Both the position numbers and the translations under genes were made by a program. DNA of 64,000 nucleotides from positions 9,998,046 through 10,062,045 of the forward strand of contig JADWOT020000003.1 of assembly GCA_036345935.2 (NCBI GenBank). Direction: 5' to 3'. Of the stretch, positions 26,101 to 37,189 are shown in pieces. The notes beneath the pieces were generated by a model, which was given only the letters and a program-made list of their open reading frames with translations, made no database searches and had not been told where the DNA came from. How positions within the stretch are numbered: position 1 is the first letter of the stretch; every line of letters begins with the position of its first letter. Source of the DNA: Taenia hydatigena. Lineage: Eukaryota > Platyhelminthes > Cestoda > Cyclophyllidea > Taeniidae.

Positions 26101-26732
26101 TCTTTGTGCTGATACTATAGCAGTAAACTGAAAGTCAGCCTCATTTCTGGCAAGAACCTCACAACACTACTACTTTAAATCATTGGTGGTTAATTCGATG
26201 CAACAATTTTGATTAAATGAAGACAAAGTGTGGCAAGACATGATGACTTAAAAAGGCCCTCTCCTTGTTAAATATTTCCATTGATGCAAAATCCAAAATG
26301 ATATAGCTAATATTCATTAAAATCCTATTCAAAGTGGCATGCAGCTATGCTTGAAGGCTGCCAAATATTTTGGAATGGGAGCTCATGCATCTTCGTGATG
26401 CCAACTTTACTTGTCGAGTCAAAATGGAAGTCTTGCCTTCCTAATTGATCGTGTCCTGGCAGACTAGACAAAGTTGTCGCTTTAAGGTCTGAGTGTTTGC
26501 TGTTGTTCTTGGTGAGCTGTTTGTCAAAAGTAAGTGTTTTTTGCAGTTATCTTGACTGTCAACAAATCACCCTCCCAGATAAGCTATTTTCAATGCGAAC
26601 CTATTAACCTCCAAAGGAGAGCTTCTAAATGCCTGGAAGTAAGAATCGCTCGTAAAATTGTTTGATTATTCTACCGATAGGTTTCCTTCTAGCGAATGAG
26701 GAATCCAATTTAGTAATTGCTAGTCCTTTGTG

Positions 26733-26850
26733 TTTATGTGACGTTGTTCATAAATGGGATTTGTGAAGAAGACTTACGACAGCCCTGCGGACCATCGAAA
26801 TGTGTAAAGCAAAGCCTACATTTGGTTCCAGTTAGCTTGAAGACAGCACA
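26733..26850 (-). CDS. cysteine-rich exon fragment, copy 2 (C-x2-C ... FD-x-PQGC)
   Basis: About 38 codons are open on the - strand, from just after an in-frame TAA to a TAA. The first 24 residues, starting CAVFKLTGTKC, match the fragment at 16755-16943, including all three motif cysteines and F-D-x-P-Q-G-C. The aligned codons differ in several silent positions. After the conserved Cys the two copies diverge completely, so a splice donor or a break should lie there. In this copy 'TGTCGTAAGTCT' directly follows the final Cys and contains GTAAGT, a perfect donor word. If that donor is real the exon ends at or next to the conserved Cys. I do not recognise the family. Confidence 0.4.
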
Positions 26851-27049
26851 CCCAAATTAAACAGCAGTACACACCTAGAAATGTTTGCTAAAAACAGCAA
26901 AATAATGTCTGTCTGCAAGAATTTGAGAGTAGTGGCAATTGTGACCAACAATACGTAAAGACACGAAGGTCATGTGTTGAATGGTGGCATTACAATTTTG
27001 ACCTGTTGTGTGCCGCGCATGACATCCCAAAGAAGACAAACAACAAAAA

Positions 27050-27185
27050 ACAAGCAGGATGCGTCGTCAATGTGGGGATCTTTAATGGCGATCACAGGAC
27101 TGCAGCGAGAGCACACGCACTTTGGTTGACCTTTTGAAGGTCAGGGATGGTCACCTACCTCGCGCAAACCATTTCCATCTGTGTC
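27050..27185 (-). repeat. IPDLQKVK block, copy 2
   Basis: This block matches 17150-17310 and 28370-28490. It carries a TGACCT-N5-AGGTCA palindrome at 27127-27143. It sits about 200 bases from the cysteine-rich exon, as in copy 1. Confidence 0.55.
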
Positions 27186-27349
27186 CAGGCATTGTTAATT
27201 ACGGTTATTACAAAGATTTCTCCATTCATTGCTGCGACCACTTATAACTTTTGTTGTATTTCATCAGCTAGGCTTAGTCAAGTGCTCTCAGATAACCTCA
27301 AGCTGCGACACATAATTACACCACGTGATGCTGCTTATTTTATTCTCGA

Positions 27350-28180
27350 ACACTTGGTAAACCAATGCCTTAGATGGCTCAAAAGGGGTAATAAACGCGC
27401 AAGCACATTCTCATTCACATTTGTTTGGTCACAAGTTTCGCTGCATAGACATAACCAATAACTAATGGAATGACAATAATGCCATTGAATGGCAGTATAT
27501 TTTGTAAAATTGCTGCATGGCCTCCGATGCAAACAAATGCCCTTTTCCTGTCAACCTTGTGGGACGAAACTCAAGTGACACGGTCACTGTGATGTAAGGC
27601 TTCTCAAATGGGTGTTTGTAGTGCCACAGGTTTTAGCAAGCATTGTGCAATACCTAGCATCCTCCACTAATTCACTTCGCCCCGTCACTGGCATCGCCAT
27701 TGCATAACCGTTTGCACAAACGCCTCTGATATAGGCAGATACTTGAAAGATCATCATCCTAGCAACATTCTACAAATTTATTCTCTAGAGAATGGTTTGT
27801 AAGTTGTTGTCATACCTGCCGTTTCGTCTTGCTGGACGAGTCCTAGACTACAGCTATGGGTTCGGCAGAAAGACAAAAGGAAGCTCTCGTAACGTCTCCT
27901 GCTTTTGCTGCACCCAGGCTGTTGGGCAGAGCGTCTGCATCACTTTACGGACGTCCTTTCTTGGCATTTCATCACAACACCATCGTGGTAACACTCCTCG
28001 CTTTGCGATAATACGGCACATGCGACCTCCGAAAAAGGCGTCTTATTGAGGGATAAGCAAAATGCTGGACAGTTTGTCTCATAATTTAGTCTTTGACAAT
28101 GCCCATGTCCCTGCATTTAATAGAAAGACGCTTTGCCGTTCGAAGTGAGGACCGCACAGGACATTTGGCGACACATCAAT
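27350..28180 (+). repeat. direct repeat V, right copy (matches 20740-21630)
   Basis: Same content as 20.74-21.63 kb with several small deletions: about 80 bases corresponding to 21.27-21.35 kb are shortened, and the end near 28.15 kb diverges. Confidence 0.8.
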
Positions 28181-28369
28181 GCAAAGTTTGGTGACGCCTC
28201 TGTGTCCATGTGGCATGGTTCCTACATGAGGTTTGTGAAGTTGACTGCTGATAAAATTGCAGAACACACGCATTGAATTGCACAAGAAGGTAGAATAACG
28301 TGCAACAAAGAAACGGTGACTTCAATTGGGAGATTTTTAGGCCAAACACACAAGCACAGCAGGAGAGTG

Positions 28370-28490
28370 GTTCGTGCGTACGTGCAAGTTGCTTGACCTT
28401 CTGAAGGAGGTCAGGGATGGTCTCCAACCTCAAGTTTATCATTTTCAACTGCACATAGACGTTGCTAATTGGGGCGCCTACTACAACAAC
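28370..28490 (-). repeat. IPDLQKVK block, copy 3
   Basis: The - strand frame reads TIPDLLQKVKQLAR, with one extra codon compared with copies 1 and 2. The half-sites TGACCT and AGGTCA are present but 8 bases apart. No cysteine-rich exon was found beside this copy. Confidence 0.5.
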
Positions 28491-29269
28491 AACATCAACA
28501 ACTCACGATCATCTTTACTAACATTTCAGAAGCTTGCTTGTCAACTCTGTTTTTGTTGGCTACTTTATTGTATATTAATTTGGGAACCGCTAATAACCTC
28601 AATTTGCAGCAAATAATTATACGAAACTCTGTTGCTTAGTCTATGAAATGAGCAGTGCATGTGCAATTTAAGCAGCACTTATGCATAGTGAAAAAGGTTT
28701 TTGTTGGAACAATCGCACACTTACAAATGTCAGCAATCAAAGCTGGGATGTGACTCGTCGGCCATTACGTAGCATCAAAGCGCATGAAGAAAACAAGGAG
28801 GACAACTTTCTCACGAGTGTTCCTCGCTTTCCACCAACAAATGCAACACAATCTATTCAAAATATCAACAAAGAATATGAAGGGCCTAAAAAAACACTAA
28901 AACAGATATGCTCATTGGATGTATACGCTTAAAACTTGAGAAATAATTGCCTCGTTTAAGACTTTCTAAGTTCCTATAATCTAAAAAGGAACTTAAACGC
29001 ATGTGGTTGTGTGTCCATCATATTCTTTGGAGCACATTTCTCTCTTCGATCAAAAAGAGCTGCATGTATGCCCCTATCAGAAAAGATACCGTGTAGGCAC
29101 AATGTGTTGGGTTTGAAAAAGGCCACGAGCAATCTCTGATTAATAAATGAAAGCCACAATTGTTGCTGACTCGAAATACCTAAGAATGCGGATAGCATAA
29201 TTGGAGCTGTGTGCATTTCAATGAAAGCCAAGATGCAGTAGACTGGAGGCCCGTAATCACCGTCCAAGC

Positions 29270-29410
29270 TCTTTCACGTCCACATCCTCGACATTCAGGA
29301 TTGGTGCACAAAGTTGGCAACGTTTCTCTGTTTTAACGGCAAAGCTCCTCCCACTCCTCTTTCGTGCTTCTTCAGGAGTAGTTTTCAATACCATGTTAAA
29401 TCACATCAAT
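29270..29410 (+). repeat. W repeat, short diverged copy
   Basis: Matches about 14310-14420: 'CATCCTCGACATT', 'GTACACAAAGTTGG' type words (here 'GTGCACAAAGTTGG') and 'CTCCTCTTTCGTGCTT'. It lies just outside arm A of the palindrome, as the full W copy lies just outside arm B. This suggests that the palindrome once included W on both sides. Confidence 0.55.
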
Positions 29411-29780
29411 TAATCAGCTCAAATACATCATTCGTCAGAAGCAATGCCTCAGAGGTGAAGCGGTAAGAACAATTTTCCACTCATCTGGTACTTTAACCAG
29501 TACCAAAATTTAGCGCCTCATTTGTAAGCTATGCACTAACGAGTAATACCCACATCCGAAGGCCTGCTTTACTTGTTTGAGTGGCGTAAAATATGCGAGC
29601 TAGATGAGGAGGACCTGAATCCACTCTCCTCCTCTGATCTGCCAGCAAATCATGGTATGTCATTGGACATTCTCACCAAGTGACTTCGGTAACACCCAAG
29701 GTTGAGGAAACCAAAAACTCGTGATTTAGTAAATGAAGTGAGCCGAGGCAACACAAATGTAGAATGAGCACAAGTGAAGT

Positions 29781-30119
29781 GTGACTTCTCCCTCCAGCAT
29801 GATGCGATCGATAGAAATAAACTTGGAATGCAAAACCAACCAGTTCCTTGTCCAACGAATGTTTCGATATGTCCGACTTCTTGAATATCAATTCCAGAAC
29901 GTCCAGTGGTCGGATGAATTGGTTCAAGGTCATTTCTACCCCATGCACTTGTTCGAATTTATTCGCGGGGACAATTCCTTTCTTGTCTGTCTTGCAACTT
30001 TCCTTTTTTCAAAATGCCTTGTTCCATATTTTGCATTTTTGCCATTATTTGAAATTATGTGGACAGAGAATCCATACACATGCACCATTAGTGTGATAAG
30101 ACAATACGAAGTTAAATGA
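29781..30119 (+). CDS. candidate exon, unrecognised
   Basis: A 112-codon open frame whose first half is protein-like and charged (MRSIEINLECKTNQFLVQ, then LLEYQFQNVQWSDELVQG). No ATG begins the frame convincingly and no splice sites are obvious. Its last third lies inside arm A of the palindrome and is therefore duplicated near 39.2 kb, where the frame is not kept. Confidence is low. Confidence 0.12.
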   Translation: MTSPSSMMRSIEINLECKTNQFLVQRMFRYVRLLEYQFQNVQWSDELVQGHFYPMHLFEFIRGDNSFLVCLATFLFSKCLVPYFAFLPLFEIMWTENPYTCTISVIRQYEVK

Positions 30120-30218
30120 TTTGTGTACTCTGGTCAGAATGGTATGATTTAGGTTTCGCCATTGCGTTGTTAAGGTGTGAGTGACGCCAAGTTACACAAA
30201 TTGCAGCCTACGGACATT

Positions 30219-30684
30219 TCATGCATTGTTTGCACAACTCAGGTTGGCACGTGGTCCACGAGCAGTGAGTGGGGCCGAAGCAAGTCTCGGTTGTGGATGG
30301 ACGGAATGACGTGTCCAGGTGGTGCTAACTCGCCACCGAAGGGTGGGACGGCTCGTCGACTCAACTTGAAGGCAGTCATGCTGCAGGAACAGCCACTTCT
30401 CACCTATGACACACTTCAGATGCGCTTTACCTCATTCTCATGCCTAAGCATACGGAAATGACAGAGGTAAGAACGCTTACAGATCTGACATTTAAAAGTT
30501 ACTTCTGCTATGCCCAAAAGTCCTCAAACCCATCAGGTGGTGAAATCCGTTACCTTTCCATTTGTCGTTTACCTTCCATGCCAGGCTTCGAAGGCGATTT
30601 CGACCAGTAGAATGGGAAATCCCAGTGTTTTGATTCAACTATGCGATGAAGAATTTGTGCACAGAGGCTCTTCATTTGCAGCAT
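30219..30684 (-). pseudogene. C2H2 zinc-finger gene, copy A (frameshifted)
   Basis: Three exons can be drawn on the - strand: 30684-30554, 30522-30431 and 30380-30219. They are separated by introns of 31 and 50 bases, the same sizes as in copy B. Exon 1 is 131 bases against 130 in B. The extra base lies in a run of A (AATCAAAACACTG against AATCAAACACTG) and shifts the frame, so this copy is probably dead. Exon 2 is 18 bases shorter, an in-frame loss of six codons, and encodes FKCQICKRSYLC and ends RHENE. Exon 3 begins with His and stays open for 53 codons, past the point where copy B stops. It ends at a TGA at 30221-30219. Confidence 0.5.
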
Positions 30685-31150
30685 CTTGTGAGCTGTTTGA
30701 TGTTAAAGGACACCAACAAGCCTAGCTGCCCATAGACACGTCCAATTTTGTGGGAAAATCTCCACGTCAGTGTGGTATAAATAGCACTGACAATTAGCCA
30801 TGGTAGCCTTATATTACCAATCTCAGTGCAATTCATTCCGAATCCACAGATAAATGCGACAGATCAGTGAAAAGAGGGCAACTTGTAGGAAAAGTGACCT
30901 CAGTAAATGGGTTTGCTGTGCAATAGCAGCACAAAGCACAAATTTGCATGATCCTCCCAGCAGGCTGAACTTTATTGTGCTCTTGGGTTATTGTCCTTTA
31001 CTTGGAGTCCTAATTGAATGGCAAGCAAACCCAATGGATTCGACATGGGCTTGCCCACATCAAATGAGGGTTTTATTGAGAAGCAGGAAACCCATGCAAA
31101 AGTGGAGTTGGTAAATGTGAAGTAGTATATTAGGTAGCATTCCAAAGTGC

Positions 31151-31510
31151 TTGACACTACAGAAATTGAAAATATTTACTTCTTTTGAACATTCTATGAG
31201 TATTTTTAGGCAAAGACACATTCAGTCATTTAGACTACATAGAAATCTCACAGGAATGTTAGACTTAATAGTAGCAACTTCCATTGTATCTTTAGGCACA
31301 TTTGGCTTTCGAACTATTGGCCCCTGTCCTATCGTGATCCCCAGTCATCCTACCCATTCAGGCAAACTCCGAATTTGCGTAAGAGCAGTGACTAACATCG
31401 GTCGTTCGGCCATCAATTGCTCCTTAGCCACTTGCTCCATCTTACCGAGCAAGATGGATCATTTGGAAGAAGCTCACCTTGGTGTACTTTATTTGGATTC
31501 TTTGGACTGA
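31151..31510 (+). CDS. candidate exon T, copy A, unrecognised
   Basis: An open frame shared by all three units: here, on the - strand at 36860-37189, and on the - strand at 52315-52644. The conserved core is FRLHRNLTGMLDLIVAT, then PSHPTH and LRICVRA. In B and C the frame runs to MPYMAG followed by the perfect donor word GTAAGT. An acceptor-like CACTACAG precedes it. Here the end is altered because about 65 bases containing the donor are missing. A hydrophobic stretch around GMLDLIVAT could be a membrane segment. The complementary strand is also partly open, so the coding strand is not certain. Confidence 0.25.
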   Translation: MTLQKLKIFTSFEHSMSIFRQRHIQSFRLHRNLTGMLDLIVATSIVSLGTFGFRTIGPCPIVIPSHPTHSGKLRICVRAVTNIGRSAINCSLATCSILPSKMDHLEEAHLGVLYLDSLD

Positions 31511-34290
31511 CAAGTGTAAGGAATGCTTGACGCGCTGCTATCACGAGTAGCATCATAAAGAGGGGAGAGGAACAGTGAAGGCGGAACGGTCGCTTGCAAA
31601 GCACTGAAGGCAAAGTGTATCTTTGGGCTTTCCTCACATGGAGGACCCTCTTCACTTGCCAATGCATGAAGTGCATGGCAATGGACAGTAATCAGCAAAC
31701 AATGGGCGCTAGAATGCTCTGGTGCCTAATACGTGGCCTTGTGGCAAACACATCTAAAGCGTAATCAAAGGGTATTTAAGGTCTTAGTGAACTGTCATAC
31801 TAACGACAATCAGAATGGTGGGCTGGAAATATACTTACTAATGCTAATGCATTAGCAAAAACCTAAAGCCAGAATGCGAATGTGTTGGTTTGCACGATCT
31901 TTGTCAAAGAGAATATTTTGTTCCCTCAATAATTGTACTACACTTCCCCTTCTATAATACCAAGATATTTGGTTTGGGTTTTCCATCTTTTGTCCATTTT
32001 GCAGCATTTGAAAAGACAGCATGAGCGAAGGGATAGGTTTGGTTTGAGACACTTGATAAATTGATCCAGCCTTTTTCATGGAAGCTGGAAAGTAGAAGCT
32101 AGGATGCGGAATATTTTGCAAATGACGCGACGCTTCGTACAGTGCGAAAGTGGGTACAGAACCATAAACTGAATGCATCGAGTGCAGTAAGTCTCTCCCG
32201 GGGTCCGCGGGCTGTGTCTGGGCAATAATAGTAATGATAGAAAAGGAAAAATGACACAGACCTTTGGTAAGATTTTTAGCACATGCTATGAGGAACTGTA
32301 TCGTGGTCTTAAGAGCATCATTAAGTCCATTAAACAAAGTCTGTCTCGTTCGGATTCTTTCGATGCTGTTATACACGACAGTCGAAAACTCACCAGCGCT
32401 TACTAGAATGTGCTGATTAACCTCAAGGTTGAGAGTGATTATGCCTGATGGCATGCCGGTACCAAACAGACCCAAATAAACTGTGACTCAGTGACTGCGA
32501 CTAGCGGACTCGACAGTTTGCAGTGACTCGCAACTTTGGGCACACTTGGTCACTTCCTACATGGCGGGACAACCTGCGGCCAACACGCATTTTTCTTTGT
32601 CTTGGTTGGTATCACAACCCTTACTAAGTCACCAGAATTGAACTCATTCCTTGACCAGACTGTAGTCATTCTGCTTCAAATCCATCCACACAGCAAAACT
32701 TACTCCTAATGCAATCGGTCATTCAATAACCGCAAAATGTTATCGCTCTTCTGAAGTAGCATGCTCAGCAATCAACTACTGTCACAGTGTTAAGTAACTT
32801 CCGTATTTCAGTGGTAATTGGAATCGAACTGACGAGTTTCATAAAAGGGTGAATTTGATCCCCCTCGCACTTTGCCACAGGCTGGATAAAGTGGAAAAGC
32901 AAGCAACGTGGCCGTAGGTTGAGGGCGGGCGAAGTGCTTTGTGTAATTAACCTATGCTGCAGCAGTGGCCTTCTGGGCGTATTTGTGTCCTCTAATAAAC
33001 ATATTTGGACAGCGAGACCTTCGAGATTTGATGTAAGGATTCATTTTAGGACAGTATATGATAGGTTGGGAGCTCAGTTGTGGGACAAATTCTAAGGGTC
33101 TTGCTAAAAGTAGAATCAAAAATGTCCATCGCACCACCAAAAGCTTTGCAGTTAGGACTTTGAGTACTCAACTTCTCCACAACTGCGTTTGTTCCAAGTC
33201 ATTCAACAGCGATTAACACAGTCGGTGAAGGCTTGCGATTTTGGGATGACCTGATCGATTAACGCGCCAGGTAAATGCAATCACACGAGGCACTTAGCTT
33301 CGAGGAACATGATGAAGCTTGCCACATACTTGCTTACTTCTTAATCTTATTATTAAGGTGCAGATATTCTCAAGATGTTTGGACATATCTGAGAGACTAA
33401 ACATCAAGACTACCGCTGCGATGTGTACTACGGCTTCGCTTCCAGTTAACTCATGACAGGTAGTCTCAAACCCATTTATTGACGTGTTCTATAAGCTCGT
33501 TTTAATGTCTAAGTATTAGTTCATGAGCTTCAACCAGCGTCCGTGATGAGCATTCATCTCCTTTGAATTTGAGTGCAGAGCTACAGCAGAAAATATGGTT
33601 GTGAACCTCCTGTCGCTACCCTGTGATGTCTAGGCATGACTAAGGCTTGTTAATTTCATTCACCATAGCCATTGACTTCTATTGCGCCATAGTCATGCAA
33701 TTAATCTCCGAGTTCTACTCCCCGGTTTCGTATACGCAGTAAACTACCCTTTTTGGATGTCAGTTTGGTGACAAAAGGTCCCATCAATGCCATTGCTACA
33801 CTTAATAAACAATCGAAAAGTACATCCGCAGCGAATTCAATTAATCACGCCACCACTGAGAACATGAATGCAACGCAATCTCAGTCAGGGTGATTTCTAG
33901 TGGCATTCATCTTCAACCTAATTCATGCGGCGCAATCTGCTGTTTCTTACCAAACTGATCCGTCTTACCCGTTAAGCGGTAGGTAATCGCACAAGCTGCC
34001 AACACTGGACACAAGATATTTTAGTCATTTAATGCAGTTAATTGCATTTCGCTATTGCTAATTGCAAAATCACTCGAGCACAATGGTCGAGACCCCCAGA
34101 ACGCAAGGAATGGGCGATTTGCAATGCTAAAGCAGTTCCTGCAGATATCTTGCCACAACGTTGCTAGAGCCGTTTTAAAATGGTATTTGCATGAGCTTCC
34201 AAAGTCACCCTTATCAAACAACCCAACCAAAAGTATCAAAAACGAGGGTATAAAAGCATATCATCAGTGTTGCATACGTGGAGGATCCAA

Positions 34291-34649
34291 TTACATAGGG
34301 TGTGCAGAGTCATCAACTTGAGCATTCTCAATTCTTCTAGAGAGCACGTCGTAGAGACCCCAATTCAACAGATTGCTCCAGTCGGTATAGGTTGGATTAA
34401 AGTTCTTGATACAACATAGCCGCCATTTGGGTTGCATGGTAGCCAGGAGATGGCTGTTGTGTAGTCCAAGGTTCTGGTGGAATTTCATGAGAAAACTCAT
34501 CTCAGTTGACTTGTCCACGAGCCCATTGACACAAACTACGATAAGCAGCGTCTGATGGGGTTGGAGGGATTGTAGGGTGATAGTAAGATCATGATTGGAG
34601 AAGTGCGAGAGATCCACCGCATATATTAGGCAGTCGCAGCAGTCAGGCC
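34291..34649 (-). pseudogene. F-box (FBXO4-like) gene, 3' fragment in arm A
   Basis: This fragment matches the last third of the unit C gene. It begins within CDCLIYAVDLSHFSNH and runs to an intact C-terminus (NWGLYDVLSRRIENAQ ... HPM) with a stop at 34291-34293. The 5' two thirds, including the F-box, are absent: the arm is cut at the palindrome centre. It keeps Trp where unit C has its premature stop, so the full-length C-terminus can be inferred from it. Confidence 0.75.
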
Positions 34650-34651
34650 AG

Positions 34652-34752
34652 CCTATACCGACTGAAGCAATCTGTTGAATTGGGGTCTCTACGACGTGCT
34701 CTCACAAAGAATTGAGAATGCTCAAGTTGATGACTCTGCACACCCTATGTAA
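34652..34752 (+). pseudogene. F-box (FBXO4-like) gene, 3' end fragment in arm B
   Basis: Only the last 33 codons are present. TGG has become TGA after YTD, then SNLLNWGLYDVLSQRIENAQ and the tail to a TAA at 34750-34752. It faces copy A head to head across the palindrome centre. Confidence 0.7.
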
Positions 34753-36859
34753 TTGGATCCTCCATATATGCAACACTGATGATATGCTTTTACACCCTCG
34801 TTTTTGATACGTTTGTTTGGGTGAACTGATAAGGGGGACATTAGAAGCTCATGCAAATACCAGTTTAGAGACGGCTTTAGTAACGTTGTGGCAAGATGTC
34901 TGCAGGAACTGATTTAGCATTGCAAATTGCCCATTCCCTGCGTTCAGGGAGTTTTGATCGTTGTGCTGGAGTGATTTTGCAATTAGCAATAAGGAAATGC
35001 AAATAACTGCATTAAATGACTAAAGCATCATGCATCCGGTGTTGGCAGCTTGTGCGATTGCCTACCGCTTAATGGGTAAGACGGATCAGTTTGGTAAGAA
35101 ACAGCAGATTACGCCACATGAATTAGGTTGAAGATGAATGTCACTAGAAATCACCCTGACTGAGATTGCGTTGTAGTCATGTTCTCAGTGGTGGCGTGAT
35201 TAATTGAATTTGCTCCGGATGCAAAAGCTCATGAACTAATACTTAGACACCAAAACGAGCTCATAGACCACGTCAATAAATGGATTTGAGACCACCTGTC
35301 ATGAGTCAACTGGAAGCGAAGCCGTAGTACACATCCTAGGGGTAGACTTCATGTTTCGTGTCTCAGATATGTCCAAACATCTTGAGAATATCTGCACCTT
35401 AATAATAAGATTAAGAAGTAAGCAAGTATGTGGCAAGCTTCATCATGTTCCTCGAAGCTAAGTGCCTCGTGTGATTGCATTTACCTGGCGCGTTAATCGA
35501 TCAGGTCATCCCAAAATCGCAAGCCTTCACCGACTGTGTTAATCGCTGTTGAATGACTTGGAACAAACGCAGTTGTGGAGAAGTTGAGTACTCAAAGTCC
35601 TAACTGCAAAGCTTTTGGTGGTGCGATGGACATTTTTGATTCTACTTTTAGCAAGACCCTTAGAATTTGTCCCACAACTGAGCTCCCAACCTATCATATA
35701 CTGTCCTAAAATGAATCCTTACATCAAATCTCGAAGGTCTCGCAGTCCAAATATGTTTATTCGAGGACACAAATACGCCCAGAAGGCCACTGCTGCAGCA
35801 TAGGTTAATTACACAAAGCACTTCGCCCGCCCTCAACCTACGGCCACTTTGCTTGCTTTTCCACTTTATCCAGCCTGTGGCAAAGTGCGAGGGGGATCAA
35901 ATTCACCCTTTTATGAAACTCGTCAGTTCGATTCCAATTACCACTGAAATACGGAAGTTACTTAACACTGTGACAGTAGTTGATTGCTGAGCATGCTACT
36001 TCAGAAGAGCGATAACATTTTGCGGTTATTGAATGACCGATTGCATTAGGAGTAAGTTTTGCTGTGTGGATGGATTTGAAGCAGAATGACTACAGTCTGG
36101 TCAAGGAATGAGTTCAATTCTGGTGACTTAGTAAGGGTTGTGATACCAACCAAGACAAAGAAAAATGCGTGTTGGCCGCAGGTTGTCCCGCCATGTAGGA
36201 AGTGACCAAGTTTGCCCAAATTTGCGAATTACTGCAAGCCGCTGAGTCCGCTAATCGCAGTCACTGAGTTACAGTTTATTCGGGTCTGTTTGGTACCGGC
36301 ATGCCATCAGGCATAATCACTCTCAACCCTGAGGTTAATCAGCATATTCAAGAAAGCGCTGGTGAGTTTTCGACTGTCGTGTATAACAGCATCGAAAGAA
36401 TTCAAACGAGACAGACTTTGTTTAATTGACTTAATGATGCTCTTAAAACCAACATACAGTTCCTCATAGCTTGTGCTACAAATCTTATTAAATGTCTTTG
36501 TCATTTTAGATTACTATTATTATTAGTATTATTGCCCAGACACCGTCCGTGGATCGCGGGAGAGATTTAATGCACCCGATGCATTCAGTTTATGGTTCTA
36601 TTCCCAGTTCCGGACTGTACGAAGCGTCGCCTCATTTTCAAAGCATTCTGCCTCCTAACTTATACCTTCTAACTTCCATGAAAATGGCTAAATTATTATT
36701 CTTCATTGTTCTTCCACCCTCTCTATGATGCTACTCGTGATAGTAGCGCATCAAGCATTCCTTTCACTTGTCAATCCAAAGAGCCCAAATGCAGCACACT
36801 AAGGTGAGCTCCTCCCAAATGATCCATCTTGCTCGGTAACAGAACCTGTTTATTCGAGT

Positions 36860-37189
36860 TCACTTACCAGCCATATAAGGCATTACTTTCACCTGACGCT
36901 TTGCACCTTTGACTGAGGAGCAATTGATGGCCGAATGACCGATGTTAGTCGCTGCTCTTACACAAATTCGGAGTTGGCCTGCATGGGTGGGATGACTGGG
37001 GATCACGACAGAACGAGGGTGAGTAGTTCCAAAAGCAAATGTGCCTAAAAGTACCACGGAAGTTGCTACTATTAAGTCTAACATTCCTGTGAGATTTCTA
37101 TGTAGTCTAAATGACTGAATGTTTCTTTGCCCTAAATTACTCATGGAATGCTCAAAAGAATTAGATGTTGTCAACTTCTGTAGTGTCAA
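36860..37189 (-). CDS. candidate exon T, copy B, unrecognised
   Basis: The same frame as at 31151-31510 (+) and 52315-52644 (-). On the - strand it follows 'CTTGACACTACAG' and ends GGCTG|GTAAGT. It is more similar to copy C than to copy A. Confidence 0.25.
   Translation of the reverse strand: MTLQKLTTSNSFEHSMSNLGQRNIQSFRLHRNLTGMLDLIVATSVVLLGTFAFGTTHPRSVVIPSHPTHAGQLRICVRAATNIGHSAINCSSVKGAKRQVKVMPYMAGK

Larger units (their letters stand above)
30003..34649 (-). repeat. palindrome arm A (copy of units B and C, inverted)
   Basis: The reverse complement of this arm matches 34652-39290 (arm B) from the centre outwards and, over most of its length, 49.1-54.0 kb (unit C). By eye the match is about 90 %, with stretches that are essentially identical (32.94-33.34 kb against 35.42-35.82). 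Compared with B and C, arm A lacks about 430 and 530 bases near 31.08-31.10 kb. The second of these deletions has a TGCA microhomology at its join. Orientation is given as the strand that reads like unit C. Confidence 0.92.

Noticed and set aside
31060..31115. Arm A as a retroposed, spliced copy because it lacks two internal segments
   Set aside because: The joins do not match GT...AG ends, there is no poly-A tail, and the arm keeps the 31- and 50-base introns of the zinc-finger gene.
35890..35945. tRNA-like B box (GTTCGATTCC) in arm B
   Set aside because: No A box or cloverleaf fits upstream, and unit C has lost the word by a small deletion without compensation.
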